Shown here piece after piece: positions 36,749 to 46,003 of a stretch of DNA of 64,000 nt. Position numbers and translations under genes: made by a program. This DNA is from Rhizobium sp. PP-CC-3A-592. GTDB taxonomy: Bacteria; Pseudomonadota; Alphaproteobacteria; Rhizobiales; Rhizobiaceae. The stretch spans positions 62,001 through 126,000 of the forward strand of contig NZ_QJSR01000002.1 in assembly GCF_003217095.1 (NCBI RefSeq), written 5' to 3'. Below the pieces are notes generated by a model. That model saw nothing but the letters and a program-made list of their open reading frames with translations. It ran no database searches and was not told where the DNA came from. The first letter of the stretch is position 1; each line of letters opens with the position of its first letter.

Positions 36749-37537
36749 ATGTCGGAAGAGCACGGAAAATTCATCTGGACGGAACTGATGACGACCGACC
36801 GGGCGGCGGCTGCGGCATTCTATAGCGCCGTGGTCGGCTGGACCACGGTCGAGATGGCAGCCTATGATTACACGGTCTTGGAGACCGCGCGGCCCGAAGG
36901 CGATGGCCGGGTCGGCATTGCCGGGATGATGTCCATCCCGCCGGAGTTGCTGGCGGACAACGTGCCGCCGAACTGGACGGCCTATGTCTCCGTGTCCGAC
37001 TGCGATGCCACGGTGGCGAAGGTCGAGGCTCTGGGTGGTACGGTCCGCCGTCCGCCGGAGGATATTCCGGAGATCGGCCGCTTTGCCGTCATCGCCGATC
37101 CGCACGGGGCCGTGCTCTGTATCATGACACCGCTGCCGATGGACGTGCCGCCACGCGCCGTTCCCTCCACGACACCGGGACAGTTCGGCTGGTACGAGCT
37201 CAATGCCGACGATTGCGAAGCGGCGTTTGCCTTTTATGCGGACGTCTTCGGCTGGACGGTCGATCACGACATGGATATGGGCGACCTCGGCATCTACCGG
37301 ATCTTCGCCCATGACGGACAGGCGGTCGGCGGCATGATGACGCGCCTGTCGCAGATGCCGAAGGCGCACTGGGCCACTTACATCACGGTCGACAGGCTCG
37401 AAGATGCCATTTCCCGCCTCGTGGCTGGCGGCGGCAGCGTCATCAACGGGCCGATGGAGGTTCCGGGGCCTGCCTATATCGTCAACGCTCGCGATCCGCA
37501 GGGCGCGTTCTTCTCGCTCGTGGCGTCGGAGCGTTAG
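36749..37537 (+). CDS. Two-domain VOC (glyoxalase/bleomycin resistance-like) protein
   Basis: The 262-residue protein consists of two tandem VOC domains: the first from FIWTELMTTDRAAAAAFYSAVVGW to IADPHGAVLCIMTPL, the second from FGWYELNADDCEAAFAFYADVFGW to NARDPQGAFFSLVAS, described here by their ends. Such proteins bind metals or small molecules; the family includes antibiotic-resistance proteins and dioxygenases. GGGGAGG lies before the ATG at 36749. No neighbouring partner gives a substrate. Confidence 0.88.
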   Translation: MSEEHGKFIWTELMTTDRAAAAAFYSAVVGWTTVEMAAYDYTVLETARPEGDGRVGIAGMMSIPPELLADNVPPNWTAYVSVSDCDATVAKVEALGGTVRRPPEDIPEIGRFAVIADPHGAVLCIMTPLPMDVPPRAVPSTTPGQFGWYELNADDCEAAFAFYADVFGWTVDHDMDMGDLGIYRIFAHDGQAVGGMMTRLSQMPKAHWATYITVDRLEDAISRLVAGGGSVINGPMEVPGPAYIVNARDPQGAFFSLVASER

Positions 37538-37554
37538 GCGGCGCGTGCCGTCGT

Positions 37555-38187
37555 CTACCGCCGGGCTTCGGTTGCCATGCGCAGCGCGAGCCCGGCAAGC
37601 ACCGTTCCCATGATCCAGCGCTGGACGGTCGCAAAGCCAGGCTTGGCGGTCAGGAATGTCGAGATCGAGCCGGCGGAAAGGGCGATCACGGCGTTGATGG
37701 CGATACTGAAGACGATCTGGATCGAGCCGAGCACAAGCGCCTGCAGGAGCACGCTGCCATTGGCGGGGTCGATGAACTGCGGCAGCAGCGAGAGATACAT
37801 CACTGCGATCTTCGGATTCAGCAGATTGGTCGCAAACCCCATGAGGAAGAGTTTGCGCGGGCTGTCCTTTGGCAGGTCGCGGACTTGAAAGGGCGAGCGT
37901 CCACCGGGACGAACGGCCTGCCATGCGAGCCAGAGAAGGTAAACGGCACCGGCAAATCGAACCGCGTCATAGGCATAGGGCACGGCCAGAACCAGAGCGG
38001 TGATGCCGAAGGCCGCGCAGAGCATATAGACCACGAAGCCGAGCGCGACGCCGCCGAGCGAGACGAGGCCGGCCGCGGGTCCCTGACAGATCGACCGGGA
38101 GACGAGGTAGACCATGTTCGGCCCCGGCGTCATCGCCATGCCCACGGCGATGAGCGTGAACCCGATCAGGCTGTTCCAGTCCGGCAT
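37555..38187 (-). CDS. LysE/RhtB-family amino-acid exporter
   Basis: This 210-residue membrane protein has six hydrophobic segments and the LysE motif MAMTPGPNMVYLVSRSICQG near its start, followed by LNPKIAVMYLSLLPQF. It exports amino acids or related metabolites across the inner membrane. The start at 38187 has GGAG 8 bases upstream. It is convergent with the VOC gene (17-base gap). Confidence 0.9.
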   Translation of the reverse strand: MPDWNSLIGFTLIAVGMAMTPGPNMVYLVSRSICQGPAAGLVSLGGVALGFVVYMLCAAFGITALVLAVPYAYDAVRFAGAVYLLWLAWQAVRPGGRSPFQVRDLPKDSPRKLFLMGFATNLLNPKIAVMYLSLLPQFIDPANGSVLLQALVLGSIQIVFSIAINAVIALSAGSISTFLTAKPGFATVQRWIMGTVLAGLALRMATEARR

Positions 38188-38323
38188 GGTCGGCTCCATC
38201 GTCAGAAATCGGGCTTTGTCTCGGCGCATCGTAGACGTGAAGCGTCTTCGAGAGAAGGTCTCCCGTTCGCTTCTCGCCTCGTGCTACCGTGCTTCCCGGG
38301 TTCTGGATGGCGAGAGACGAGAC

Positions 38324-38632
38324 ATGCCTGCAATGGGTGCCCTCTGGCAGGCCGAAATCGATGCCGTCGAGTTTCACGTCGATGGCGGATATCGCTTCGT
38401 GGTGCACCGGAACGTGTTTCGGACCTTGCGTGGTTCTCCCACCGCGCCTGAGGTTTGCGTCGCGTTCGTCGAGGCCAATGCGGAGGCGTTTGTCGTTGCG
38501 GCACGTGCGCGTATCGCGGAGGCCGCCTCGGCCTCGACAAGGGCGTTTCACCTCAACAGCCGGCAGGTGCGACGCGCGATGACCACCGCGTCGCAACAGG
38601 GTGTGGATATCACAGAACCTGTGCGGCGCTGA
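38324..38632 (+). CDS. Small conserved-looking protein of unknown function
   Basis: This 102-residue frame starts at ATG 38324 with GAGAGACGAG just upstream. It reads MPAMGALWQAEIDAVEFHV at the start, then VVHRNVFRTLRGS and a helical C-terminal half (AFVEANAEAFVVAARARIAE). Its length, codon use and freedom from low-complexity Arg/Ala runs suggest a real gene rather than a shadow. I do not recognise the family. Its end overlaps the end of the opposite-strand ABC ATPase gene by 23 bases. Confidence 0.6.
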   Translation: MPAMGALWQAEIDAVEFHVDGGYRFVVHRNVFRTLRGSPTAPEVCVAFVEANAEAFVVAARARIAEAASASTRAFHLNSRQVRRAMTTASQQGVDITEPVRR

Positions 38633-39365
38633 TGGAGGAGACGAACTGGCGGGTGCGCTGGTGTTGCGGCGTATCGAAGACGGTTCGTGCGGGACCTGCC
38701 TCGACGATATCGCCAGCCTGCAGGAAGATGACCTGATCGGCGAGCCTGGAGGCCAGACGCAGGTCATGCGTTGCCATGACCATGGTGGTGCCTTCACGCG
38801 CCAGCGTGCCCAGCACGTCCACCACTTCGGCTGCAAGCTCCGGATCGAGCGCCGAGGTCGGCTCGTCGCAGAGGAGAACGCGGGGTGACGGGGCTAAGGC
38901 CCGGGCGATGGCCACGCGCTGCTGCTGCCCGCCCGAAAGCGTGGCCGGCCATGCCGACGCCTTTTCCGCCATGCCGACCTTGGTCAGCAGCTCCATCGCG
39001 CGGGTTCGGGCCTTCTCGGCCGGCCATTTCAGCACGGTCGTCAGGCTTTCCATCACGTTCTCTATGGCCGTGCGATGCGGGAAGAGCTGGAAGTTCTGGA
39101 ACACCATGCCGGTTTGCTGGCGGATCTTCTGGATGTCGTTCCAACGGGGCTTTTTGCCCTTCGCGAACGTCGTCTCCTCGCTGCCGACGCGGATCGATCC
39201 GGCGCTCGGGATCTCCAGCAGGTTGATGCAGCGCAGCAGTGTGCTCTTGCCGCCGCCGGATGGGCCGATCAGCGCGGTGACGCTGCCTTCGGGAATGGTG
39301 AGGTTGATGTCCTTGAGAATCACGGCATCGCCGAAGCGCTTTTCGATGTGGCGAAGCTCGATCAT
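38610..39365 (-). CDS. Polar amino-acid (cystine-like) ABC transporter ATP-binding protein
   Basis: The 251-residue ATPase has Walker A GPSGGGKSTLLRCINLLE, signature LSGGQQQRVAIARALAPSP and Walker B VLLCDEPTSALDPEL, the classic amino-acid importer (GlnQ/TcyN) pattern. It powers uptake with the permease and binding protein encoded upstream. It overlaps the permease gene by 4 bases. Confidence 0.93.
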   Translation of the reverse strand: MIELRHIEKRFGDAVILKDINLTIPEGSVTALIGPSGGGKSTLLRCINLLEIPSAGSIRVGSEETTFAKGKKPRWNDIQKIRQQTGMVFQNFQLFPHRTAIENVMESLTTVLKWPAEKARTRAMELLTKVGMAEKASAWPATLSGGQQQRVAIARALAPSPRVLLCDEPTSALDPELAAEVVDVLGTLAREGTTMVMATHDLRLASRLADQVIFLQAGDIVEAGPARTVFDTPQHQRTRQFVSSISAAQVL

Positions 39366-40042
39366 CGGTTGGCCTCCATCATGCCGCCATAGCGCGCGAA
39401 CCGCCGCTCCAGCCGGACCTGCAACGAAGAGAGCACGGAACTGAGCGCGAGATAGATCAGCGCGGCCTCGATATAGAGGATCAGCGGCTCATAGGTCGTG
39501 GCGACGATCCGCTGGGCCGACTGGAAAAGCTCGGGAACGGTAATGGCGGCTGCGAGCGACGTGTCCTTCACGAGCGAGATGAACGTGTTCGACAGCGGCG
39601 GCACCGCGACGCGCGCTGCCTGCGGCAGGATGGTGCGCCGCATGGCCTGGTTCCAGGTCATGCCGATCGAATAGGCCGCCTCCCACTGCCCCTTGGGCAC
39701 GGAGGAAATGACGGCACGGATGATTTCGGAGCTGTAGGCGCCGACATTCAGCGTGAAGCCGATCAGTGCTGCGGAAAAGGCATCGAGCAGGATGCCGACG
39801 CTCGGCAGGCCGTAGAAGATGACGAAGAGCTGGACGAGAAGCGGCGTACCCCGGATGACCCAGACGTAGAACCGGGCGATCAGCGCCAGCGGCGTCGGCG
39901 CGAAGAGGCGCGTCACCGCGGTGATCAGACCGAGGATCGCGCCGAGAAAGAAGGAGAGAAGCGTAAGGGGGACCGTGAACTTCGCTCCTGCCCATAATAG
40001 GGCGGGAAGCGAGTCGATCATGAGTTGCAGCCAGTGCGGCAC
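39362..40042 (-). CDS. Polar amino-acid (cystine-like) ABC transporter permease
   Basis: The 226-residue inner-membrane protein has about five helices and a HisM/GlnP-type permease domain: GTPLLVQLFVIFYGLPSVGI, GAYSSEIIRAVISSVPKGQWEAA in part, and the EAA-like loop GMTWNQAMRRTILPQAARVA. TcyL-type cystine permeases share this layout. It is separated from its binding protein gene by 139 bases holding a long hairpin. Confidence 0.92.
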   Translation of the reverse strand: MPHWLQLMIDSLPALLWAGAKFTVPLTLLSFFLGAILGLITAVTRLFAPTPLALIARFYVWVIRGTPLLVQLFVIFYGLPSVGILLDAFSAALIGFTLNVGAYSSEIIRAVISSVPKGQWEAAYSIGMTWNQAMRRTILPQAARVAVPPLSNTFISLVKDTSLAAAITVPELFQSAQRIVATTYEPLILYIEAALIYLALSSVLSSLQVRLERRFARYGGMMEANR

Positions 40043-40071
40043 GTTATCTCCTCAACTTGCGCGATGCCGAA

Positions 40072-40115
40072 ACAGAGCATCTGCCGTGAAACTCTGTTCA
40101 CCGCAAATGCTCTGT
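40072..40115 (-). promoter_or_regulatory. Long intercistronic hairpin between binding protein and permease genes
   Basis: Two 19-base arms (40072-40090 and 40097-40115) pair with only two mismatches around a 6-base loop; the outermost nine bases (ACAGAGCAT/ATGCTCTGT) match exactly. No T-run follows on the coding (minus) strand. The location in an amino-acid importer operon suggests mRNA stabilisation of the binding-protein message or partial termination. It could also be a copy of a dispersed repeat. Confidence 0.7.
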
Positions 40116-40181
40116 CTCATCGTTACGACCGCATCATCCGGTAGCGGAGCGAAGACGCCCCGCCTGGAAATGCTACTGCAT

Positions 40182-40955
40182 TCAGCGCGATACGTCCTGG
40201 CCGAAATATGTGTCCGAGATCGTCTTGTAGGTGCCGTCGGCCTTGATGTCCGCCAAGGCTTTGTTGATCGCGGAGAGGAGTTCCGGCTCGCCCTTGCGGA
40301 TGATGATACCGGAATAATCGGCATTGTCCTGCTCGGCGGCGATCTTCACCGGTGCATCGGGCTTCTGCTTCTTGAAGTCGAGGAAGGACAGGCTGTCGTT
40401 CACCGTCGCATCCGCCCGGCGCGTCAGCACCAGCTGGATCGACTGGTCGAAGCCATCGGTGCCGACCAGCTCGGCGCCGGCGCTCTCTGCGATCTTGCCG
40501 AAATTGCTGCTCAGCGACTGCGCCGAGGTCTTGCCCTTGAGATCGGCGAAGCCCTTGATGTCGTCATTGTCCTGCCGGACGATCAGCACGGCCTTGGAGG
40601 CGATGTAGGGCTCGGAGAAGTCATACTTCTGCTTGCGCGCCTCGGTGATGCCGACCTGATTGATGACGGCGTCGTAGCGGCCGGCGTCGATGCCGGCGAT
40701 CAGCCCGTCCCACTTGCCCTCGATGAACTCCGCCTTGACGCCGAGCTTGGCGGCGACGGCCTCGCCGATCTCGACGTCGAAACCGACCAGCTTGCCGCTG
40801 GCATCATGGAAGGTGAAGGGCGCGTAGGTGCCTTCGGTGCCGATCTTCAGCACGCCGGCCTTGGTGATGGCCGACAGGTTCTCGCCGGCCAGTGCCGGTG
40901 CGATGGCGGCGGTGTGGAGGATGGCGGCAGTGGCGATGGTCTTGAGCCAGTTCAT
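40182..40955 (-). CDS. Polar amino-acid (cystine-like) ABC transporter substrate-binding protein
   Basis: This 257-residue periplasmic protein has a signal peptide (MNWLKTIATAAILHTAAIAP, cleavage near ALA|GENL) and SBP_bac_3 motifs: GTEGTYAPFTFHDASGKLVG, FIEGKWDGLIAGIDAGRYDA in sequence, and VNDSLSFLDFKKQ. The wording around GTEGTYAPFTFHD resembles FliY/TcyJ cystine-binding proteins, so cystine or another polar amino acid is likely. The start at 40955 has AAGGACGAG upstream. It is the first gene of the importer operon. Confidence 0.9.
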   Translation of the reverse strand: MNWLKTIATAAILHTAAIAPALAGENLSAITKAGVLKIGTEGTYAPFTFHDASGKLVGFDVEIGEAVAAKLGVKAEFIEGKWDGLIAGIDAGRYDAVINQVGITEARKQKYDFSEPYIASKAVLIVRQDNDDIKGFADLKGKTSAQSLSSNFGKIAESAGAELVGTDGFDQSIQLVLTRRADATVNDSLSFLDFKKQKPDAPVKIAAEQDNADYSGIIIRKGEPELLSAINKALADIKADGTYKTISDTYFGQDVSR

Positions 40956-41227
40956 GGTCTTCTCGTCCTTCTGAGGCGGGGTCTGTTCTGTCGGCATAGC
41001 GGCCGGTCGGAACTGTCATCGCAGGAAATAGGTGCCAGGGATTGAAAGAAAACTGCAAATGAAAGCGGCAAATGCGAAAATCTTGCTCCTGTCCAACGTG
41101 CAATTCTCGTGAGCAGGTAGCGAAGTTTCGCCATGCCTCTATGTTAGGCAAAGCTTTCTTTACGTTTATGTCCGATCCTGACGAGCCACCGGACCAGAGC
41201 GGCCGGGACGGCACTTCGGAGAAGCAC

Positions 41228-42964
41228 ATGCGCAGTTTGTCTCAGTCATTCGGGTTCGATGCGAAGTCCGTACTTCAGGCCATCAGTCAGTCGCAGGCGA
41301 TCATCGAGTTCGACCTGACGGGCAAAATCCTCGACGCGAACGAGAATTTCTGCAAGGCGCTCGGCTATGGCCTCTCCGAAATCGTCGGCCGTCATCACAG
41401 CATGTTCGTGTCGCCGCAGGAAGCCGCATCTCCGGATTACAAGGCCTTCTGGGCAGGGCTTGCAGGCGGCGCGTTTCAGCGCCAGCAGTACAAGCGCTTC
41501 GGCAAGGGCGGCCGCGAGGTCTGGATCGAGGCGTCCTACAATCCGGTCATGCGCAACGGCAAGCCTTACAAGGTGGTGAAGTTCGCGACCGATATCACCG
41601 CGAGCAAGATGCAGAGTGCGGAGGATGGCGGCAAGCTTCTGGCCTTGTCGCGGGCACAGGCCATCATCGAGTTTACGCCGCAGGGCGAGATCATCCGGGC
41701 GAACGACAATTTTCTGGCTGCCCTCGGTTATGATCACGCCGAGATCGCCGGACGGCATCATTCCATGTTCTGCGACCCTTCCTATGCGGCCTCGCCCGAC
41801 TACCAGACCTTCTGGGAGGACCTGCGCCAAGGCAAGTTCGTGACAGACCAGTTCATGCGCATCGGCAAGGGCGGCAAGCGCGTCTTCATCCAGGCCTCCT
41901 ACAACCCGATCTTCGACGATGCCGGCCGCGTCTTCAAGGTGGTGAAGTTCGCGATCGACGTTACCGACCGGATGCACGCCGTCGAGGAGCTGGGTGCCGC
42001 GCTCGAGCGCCTGTCCCAGTGCAATATCCGCATGTCGCTCGATGAGCCCTTCGTCGGCGAGTTCGAGAGGCTGCGCCTCGATTTCAACACGTCGATTGCC
42101 GAGTTCCAGAAGACGCTGACAAACGTGCTCAGCCAGACCAGCGCGCTGAACGACAGCAGTCAGGAAATGCAACAGGCGGCCGAGCAGCTGGCTGAGCGGT
42201 CGCAGCAGCAGGCGGCGGCGCTTGAGGAGACCTCGGCGGCGCTGGACGAGGTGACGGCGACCGTCAATTCCTCGACCGAAAACACCCAGGAGACGCGCAC
42301 GCTCGTGCAGAACGCGCGCCTCTCGACCGGCGCTTCCGCCGCGGTCGTGGAGGAAACGGTGACGGCCATGCACCGGATCGAGCAGGCCTCGCGCGAGATC
42401 AGCCAGATCATCGGCGTGATCGACGAGATCGCCTTCCAGACCAATCTTCTGGCGCTCAATGCCGGGGTCGAGGCGGCACGGGCCGGGGAGGCCGGGAAGG
42501 GCTTCGCCGTCGTGGCGCAGGAGGTTCGCGAGCTTGCCCAGCGTTCGGCCAAGGCTGCAAAGGAGATCAAGGTGCTGATCACCAATTCCGGCAAGGAAGT
42601 CATGGAAGGTGTGCGCCTGGTCGGCAAGACGGGTGCGGCTCTGCAGGAGATCGACGTTTTCGTGCGCCGGATCGACCAGAACGTGGATGCGATCGCCACC
42701 GCGGCGAAGGAACAGTCGATCGGCCTGCGCGAGATCAACAAGGCGGTCAACGATCTCGACCGGATGACGCAGGAAAACGCGGCCATGAGCGAGCGGACGA
42801 CGGATATCAGCCGGGCGCTGGCCGAAGGCGCCGATTCGCTGGCGGCGCTGGTCAGCCTGTTCAAGCTGAACCGGCGCACCGTCCCGCGCGGGCCGGACGC
42901 ATCGGATCAGTCGCGCCATGCGCGCGTCGTGGCCACGCCCGGGCGAAGGAGCTTTGCCGCCTGA
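41228..42964 (+). CDS. Soluble methyl-accepting chemotaxis protein with two PAS domains
   Basis: This 578-residue protein has two tandem PAS domains (about residues 15-130 and 137-252) with repeated wording (SQAIIEF, GRHHSMF, ASPDYKAFW), then a short linker and the MCP signalling hairpin with the tip EIAFQTNLLALNAGVEAARA. No membrane helix is visible, so it is cytoplasmic. PAS domains of this McpX/Aer-like type often bind heme or flavin and sense oxygen or redox state. There is no CheR-docking pentapeptide at the end. The start at 41228 has GGAG 6 bases upstream. Confidence 0.92.
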   Translation: MRSLSQSFGFDAKSVLQAISQSQAIIEFDLTGKILDANENFCKALGYGLSEIVGRHHSMFVSPQEAASPDYKAFWAGLAGGAFQRQQYKRFGKGGREVWIEASYNPVMRNGKPYKVVKFATDITASKMQSAEDGGKLLALSRAQAIIEFTPQGEIIRANDNFLAALGYDHAEIAGRHHSMFCDPSYAASPDYQTFWEDLRQGKFVTDQFMRIGKGGKRVFIQASYNPIFDDAGRVFKVVKFAIDVTDRMHAVEELGAALERLSQCNIRMSLDEPFVGEFERLRLDFNTSIAEFQKTLTNVLSQTSALNDSSQEMQQAAEQLAERSQQQAAALEETSAALDEVTATVNSSTENTQETRTLVQNARLSTGASAAVVEETVTAMHRIEQASREISQIIGVIDEIAFQTNLLALNAGVEAARAGEAGKGFAVVAQEVRELAQRSAKAAKEIKVLITNSGKEVMEGVRLVGKTGAALQEIDVFVRRIDQNVDAIATAAKEQSIGLREINKAVNDLDRMTQENAAMSERTTDISRALAEGADSLAALVSLFKLNRRTVPRGPDASDQSRHARVVATPGRRSFAA

Positions 42965-43062
42965 GGCCCTGACGTCGGCGCATGTCGTTCTCCCGAACCG
43001 CTGTAAAGTTTCGGGCGACATGCTTTGGCGCAATGCCGCCCCAGGGCGGGAAAGGATATATC

Positions 43063-44127
43063 ATGCAGGAAGACCGGCGCAGGACGGTGCTGTCACAGCG
43101 CCTCATTCCCGAAAACGAGATCGATCGTCTCGCCGCCGTCCGTTCCATCGGGATCCGTGCCATCGAAACGATGCCCGAACTGAAGGATCTCGCCTTTCTC
43201 GCCCGCGACGTGTTCGAGTGTGCCTTTGCCGCGGTCAATATCGTGGATCAGGACTGGCTGCGCATTGCCGCCCAGTCCGGCATCCAGGTCGAAAAATGCT
43301 CGCGCGACGAATCCATCTGCCAGTACGTCGTCCATGAGGGCAATGTCGTCGTCGTTCCCGATCTGACGCTGGAGCCCGATATGGCGACCTTGCCCTACGT
43401 GGCGGGCGAGCCGCACCTTCGTTCCTATGCCGGTGCGCCGATCGAGCTGGAGCCCGGTCTGACGGTCGGTTCGTTCTGCATCATGCATACGGATCCGCGC
43501 GATCTCGGCACGCGTCAGCGTCGTCAGCTGAGCGAGTTCGCACGGATCGCCAGCGCGCTTTTCCGTCTGCAGCGATCCAATCTTCTGATGGTGAAGGGCG
43601 AAAAGGCGCTGCGGCTGGCGGCGATGACGGATCCGATGACCGGCTTCTACAATCGGCAGGCCTTGCCGGAACTGGTGGATAGCGAAATGCGCGAGACGCT
43701 TGCCGCGGGTCGTCCGTTCGGCGCCGCCTATCTCGACATGGACGGTTTCAAGGGCATCAACGACCGGCACGGGCACCAGACGGGAGACGAGGTGTTGCGG
43801 CAGGCGGCCGTGCGCATTCGCTCGGTCATCCGTTCCGGCGATATCCCGCTGCGCATGGGCGGAGACGAATTTGCGATCTTCTTCCCCGATTGCGGCTGCG
43901 AAAATTCCCTGACGACCATCGCCGCCCGTCTGGTCGATGCCTTTCGGGCGCCGTTCTCCATCGGCGGCATCGAGGTGATGGCGCATCTGAGCGTCGGCGC
44001 GGCTGCCGCACCGGAGGGTGGCACCAGTCGGGAAAAGCTGCTTGAGACTGTCGACAGGGCGCTCTACGAGGCCAAGGCGAACGGGCGGGATCGGTATGTC
44101 GTGCGGGTGGACGGCGCTGTTCTCTAG
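43063..44127 (+). CDS. GAF-GGDEF diguanylate cyclase
   Basis: The 354-residue protein has an N-terminal GAF domain (about residues 25-170) and a C-terminal GGDEF domain (about 185-350). The active site RMGGDEFAIFF is intact and preceded by RSGD (RxxD inhibitory site), so it should synthesise cyclic di-GMP under product control. AAAGGA lies 7 bases upstream of the ATG. It follows the chemoreceptor gene by 98 bases on the same strand and its stop overlaps the convergent maoC-like gene by 4 bases. Confidence 0.92.
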   Translation: MQEDRRRTVLSQRLIPENEIDRLAAVRSIGIRAIETMPELKDLAFLARDVFECAFAAVNIVDQDWLRIAAQSGIQVEKCSRDESICQYVVHEGNVVVVPDLTLEPDMATLPYVAGEPHLRSYAGAPIELEPGLTVGSFCIMHTDPRDLGTRQRRQLSEFARIASALFRLQRSNLLMVKGEKALRLAAMTDPMTGFYNRQALPELVDSEMRETLAAGRPFGAAYLDMDGFKGINDRHGHQTGDEVLRQAAVRIRSVIRSGDIPLRMGGDEFAIFFPDCGCENSLTTIAARLVDAFRAPFSIGGIEVMAHLSVGAAAAPEGGTSREKLLETVDRALYEAKANGRDRYVVRVDGAVL

Positions 44128-44591
44128 GTCCTATCCGTCGATGGCCGACGGAAGACGAGGAGGCTCGCGCTCAGCGTCTGCACGACAGCGCCATCCTGGT
44201 TCAGCGTCCGGCTGCGCATGACCACGATGCCGCGGTCAGGCTTTGATCTTGACGGATTGATCTCGGCGATCTCGCCTTCCGCATGCAGCCGGTCGCCCGG
44301 ACGGGTCGGTAGCGGCCAGGTGAGTTCGCAGCGCGTGCCGATCAGGCCGCCGTCGAAGGGCAGGCTGTCTACGATCAGGCGCATGGTGAGGGCTGCGGTA
44401 TGCCAGCCGCTGGCGGCCAGCCCGCCAAACAGCGTGGACCGCGCGGCTTCCTCATCGAGATGGAATGGCTGCGGATCGAACTGGCTGGCGAAACTGCGGA
44501 TCTCGTCGGCTGTGATGTCCACGGTGCCGCTCTTGAACGGCATGCCGACGACGAGGTCGTCCAGAAAGAGACGCGTCTTCTGCTGGTCCAT
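44124..44591 (-). CDS. MaoC-family hot-dog dehydratase
   Basis: The 155-residue protein has the MaoC/R-hydratase signature FASQFDPQPFHLDEEAA, with the catalytic Asp and His of the hydratase motif, and HTAALTMRL. It probably hydrates an enoyl-CoA. GGGAGGG precedes the ATG at 44591. It stands alone between convergent and unrelated genes. Confidence 0.88.
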   Translation of the reverse strand: MDQQKTRLFLDDLVVGMPFKSGTVDITADEIRSFASQFDPQPFHLDEEAARSTLFGGLAASGWHTAALTMRLIVDSLPFDGGLIGTRCELTWPLPTRPGDRLHAEGEIAEINPSRSKPDRGIVVMRSRTLNQDGAVVQTLSASLLVFRRPSTDRT

Positions 44592-44723
44592 GTCCACCCT
44601 CCCAAGGCTCGGCGTCCGCATATGAGCGATCGCTGTGGGAAAGGCTACCAGCGCCGGGCGGCAAGGGCAATCCTCGACGCCCGGCGCATGTTTCAAAGCT
44701 TTGCGTCTATGGCCGACCCCGCA

Positions 44724-45785
44724 TCAGGGGATCAGGCGCTCGCTCCGCAGCTCGTCGAACAGGCCGGTGAAGGCATCGTCGGTCGGCTGGTAGACGGTGA
44801 AGCCCATGCGGCGGCTCTTCGACATGTCGGTAACGACCTCGATCGGCCGGCCGAGATCGGCATCCGTGTGCCAGGGCGAAATCAGCCGGTCGATGTCGTG
44901 CTCCACGAGGTTTTCCCGCTCGGCGATCTCGCGCCAGATCGCGGCGTCATTCGCCATCTGCTCCTCCAGCGGGCGGACCGTGCCGTCGAAGGGCGCGGCC
45001 TCGATGCCGAAATAGGCAGCGATGCGCTGCCACATCCAGCTCCACCGGAAGATGTCGCCATTGACGACGTTGAAGGCCTCGTTTGCCGCTTCCGGCGTCG
45101 TGGAGGCCCACAGCATGTGATGTGCGAGCACGGTGGCGCTCGTCATGTCGGTCAGGCCGTTCCATTGGGTTTCCACGCCCGGGAACCGGAATGGGCGGCC
45201 GGTCTCGCGGCAGATCGCGGCGTAGACGGCCAGCGTCGTGCCCATGTTCATCGCATTGCCGACGGCCTTGCCGATGATGGTGTGGGGGCGGTGGACGCTC
45301 CAGTTGAAGCCATCACGGCTGGCGGCCGAAAAGACCTCGTCTTCCTGCGCGTAGTAGAAGTTCTCGATGTCGAGGCGGCCCTGCTCCTCGCGAAACGGCG
45401 TCTGTGGCAGCGTGCCCTTTCCGTAGGCCTCGAAGGGCCCGAGATAGTGCTTCAGCCCGGTGACGAGCGCGACGTGGCGCACGCTGGCGGCGGAGCGCAG
45501 GGCATCGAGCAGGTTGCGCACCATGGCGGCGTTGACGCGGATGTTCTCCGCCTCCGTCGGCTGCCGCAGCCAGCTTGCGATGAAGACATGGGTCGGGGCG
45601 ACATCCGCCAGCGCCGTGCCGAGCGAGGCGGGATCGAGAAGGTCGGCTGAAAGCGGCGTCACGTTTTCCTGTCGGCCCGGCTTGCGCGCCAGCCCCGTGA
45701 CCTCCCAGCCGGCCTCTGCCAGCACCTTTGCGGTGGCGCTGCCGACCACGCCGCTGGCGCCTACGATCAAAGCCTTGTTTTGCAT
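44724..45785 (-). CDS. PRISE-like short-chain reductase (progesterone 5-beta-reductase/iridoid synthase-like)
   Basis: This 353-residue SDR begins with a GASGVVG nucleotide-binding loop (residues 9-15). It has the characteristic PRISE motifs LVTGLKHYLGPFEAYGKG with Lys112, and ENFYYAQEDEVF with Tyr145 in place of the usual YxxxK, plus SVHRPHTIIGKAVGNAMNMG. PRISE enzymes reduce activated enones with NADPH. AAGGAG lies 7 bases before the chosen ATG at 45785. It is divergent from the FAD protein gene across 218 bases. The substrate is unknown. Confidence 0.88.
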   Translation of the reverse strand: MQNKALIVGASGVVGSATAKVLAEAGWEVTGLARKPGRQENVTPLSADLLDPASLGTALADVAPTHVFIASWLRQPTEAENIRVNAAMVRNLLDALRSAASVRHVALVTGLKHYLGPFEAYGKGTLPQTPFREEQGRLDIENFYYAQEDEVFSAASRDGFNWSVHRPHTIIGKAVGNAMNMGTTLAVYAAICRETGRPFRFPGVETQWNGLTDMTSATVLAHHMLWASTTPEAANEAFNVVNGDIFRWSWMWQRIAAYFGIEAAPFDGTVRPLEEQMANDAAIWREIAERENLVEHDIDRLISPWHTDADLGRPIEVVTDMSKSRRMGFTVYQPTDDAFTGLFDELRSERLIP

Positions 45786-46003
45786 TTGCATTCTCCTTGC
45801 GTTCATGGCGGACATAGGCATCCCTTTCTTTCTGTCCACCCGCTCTATCTTGTGGGTCAGTGCGCCGGGACGGCGGCGTGGGCGCATTGCGGGAACATTC
45901 CCCGCAGGGCTTGGTTACCTGTCGTCCCGGACTTTGGCCGGGGCGCCGGGCGTTCTGTCCGTCAAATGCGTTTCTTCCTCAACCGTCGAGTTCCGGTGTT
46001 TTC

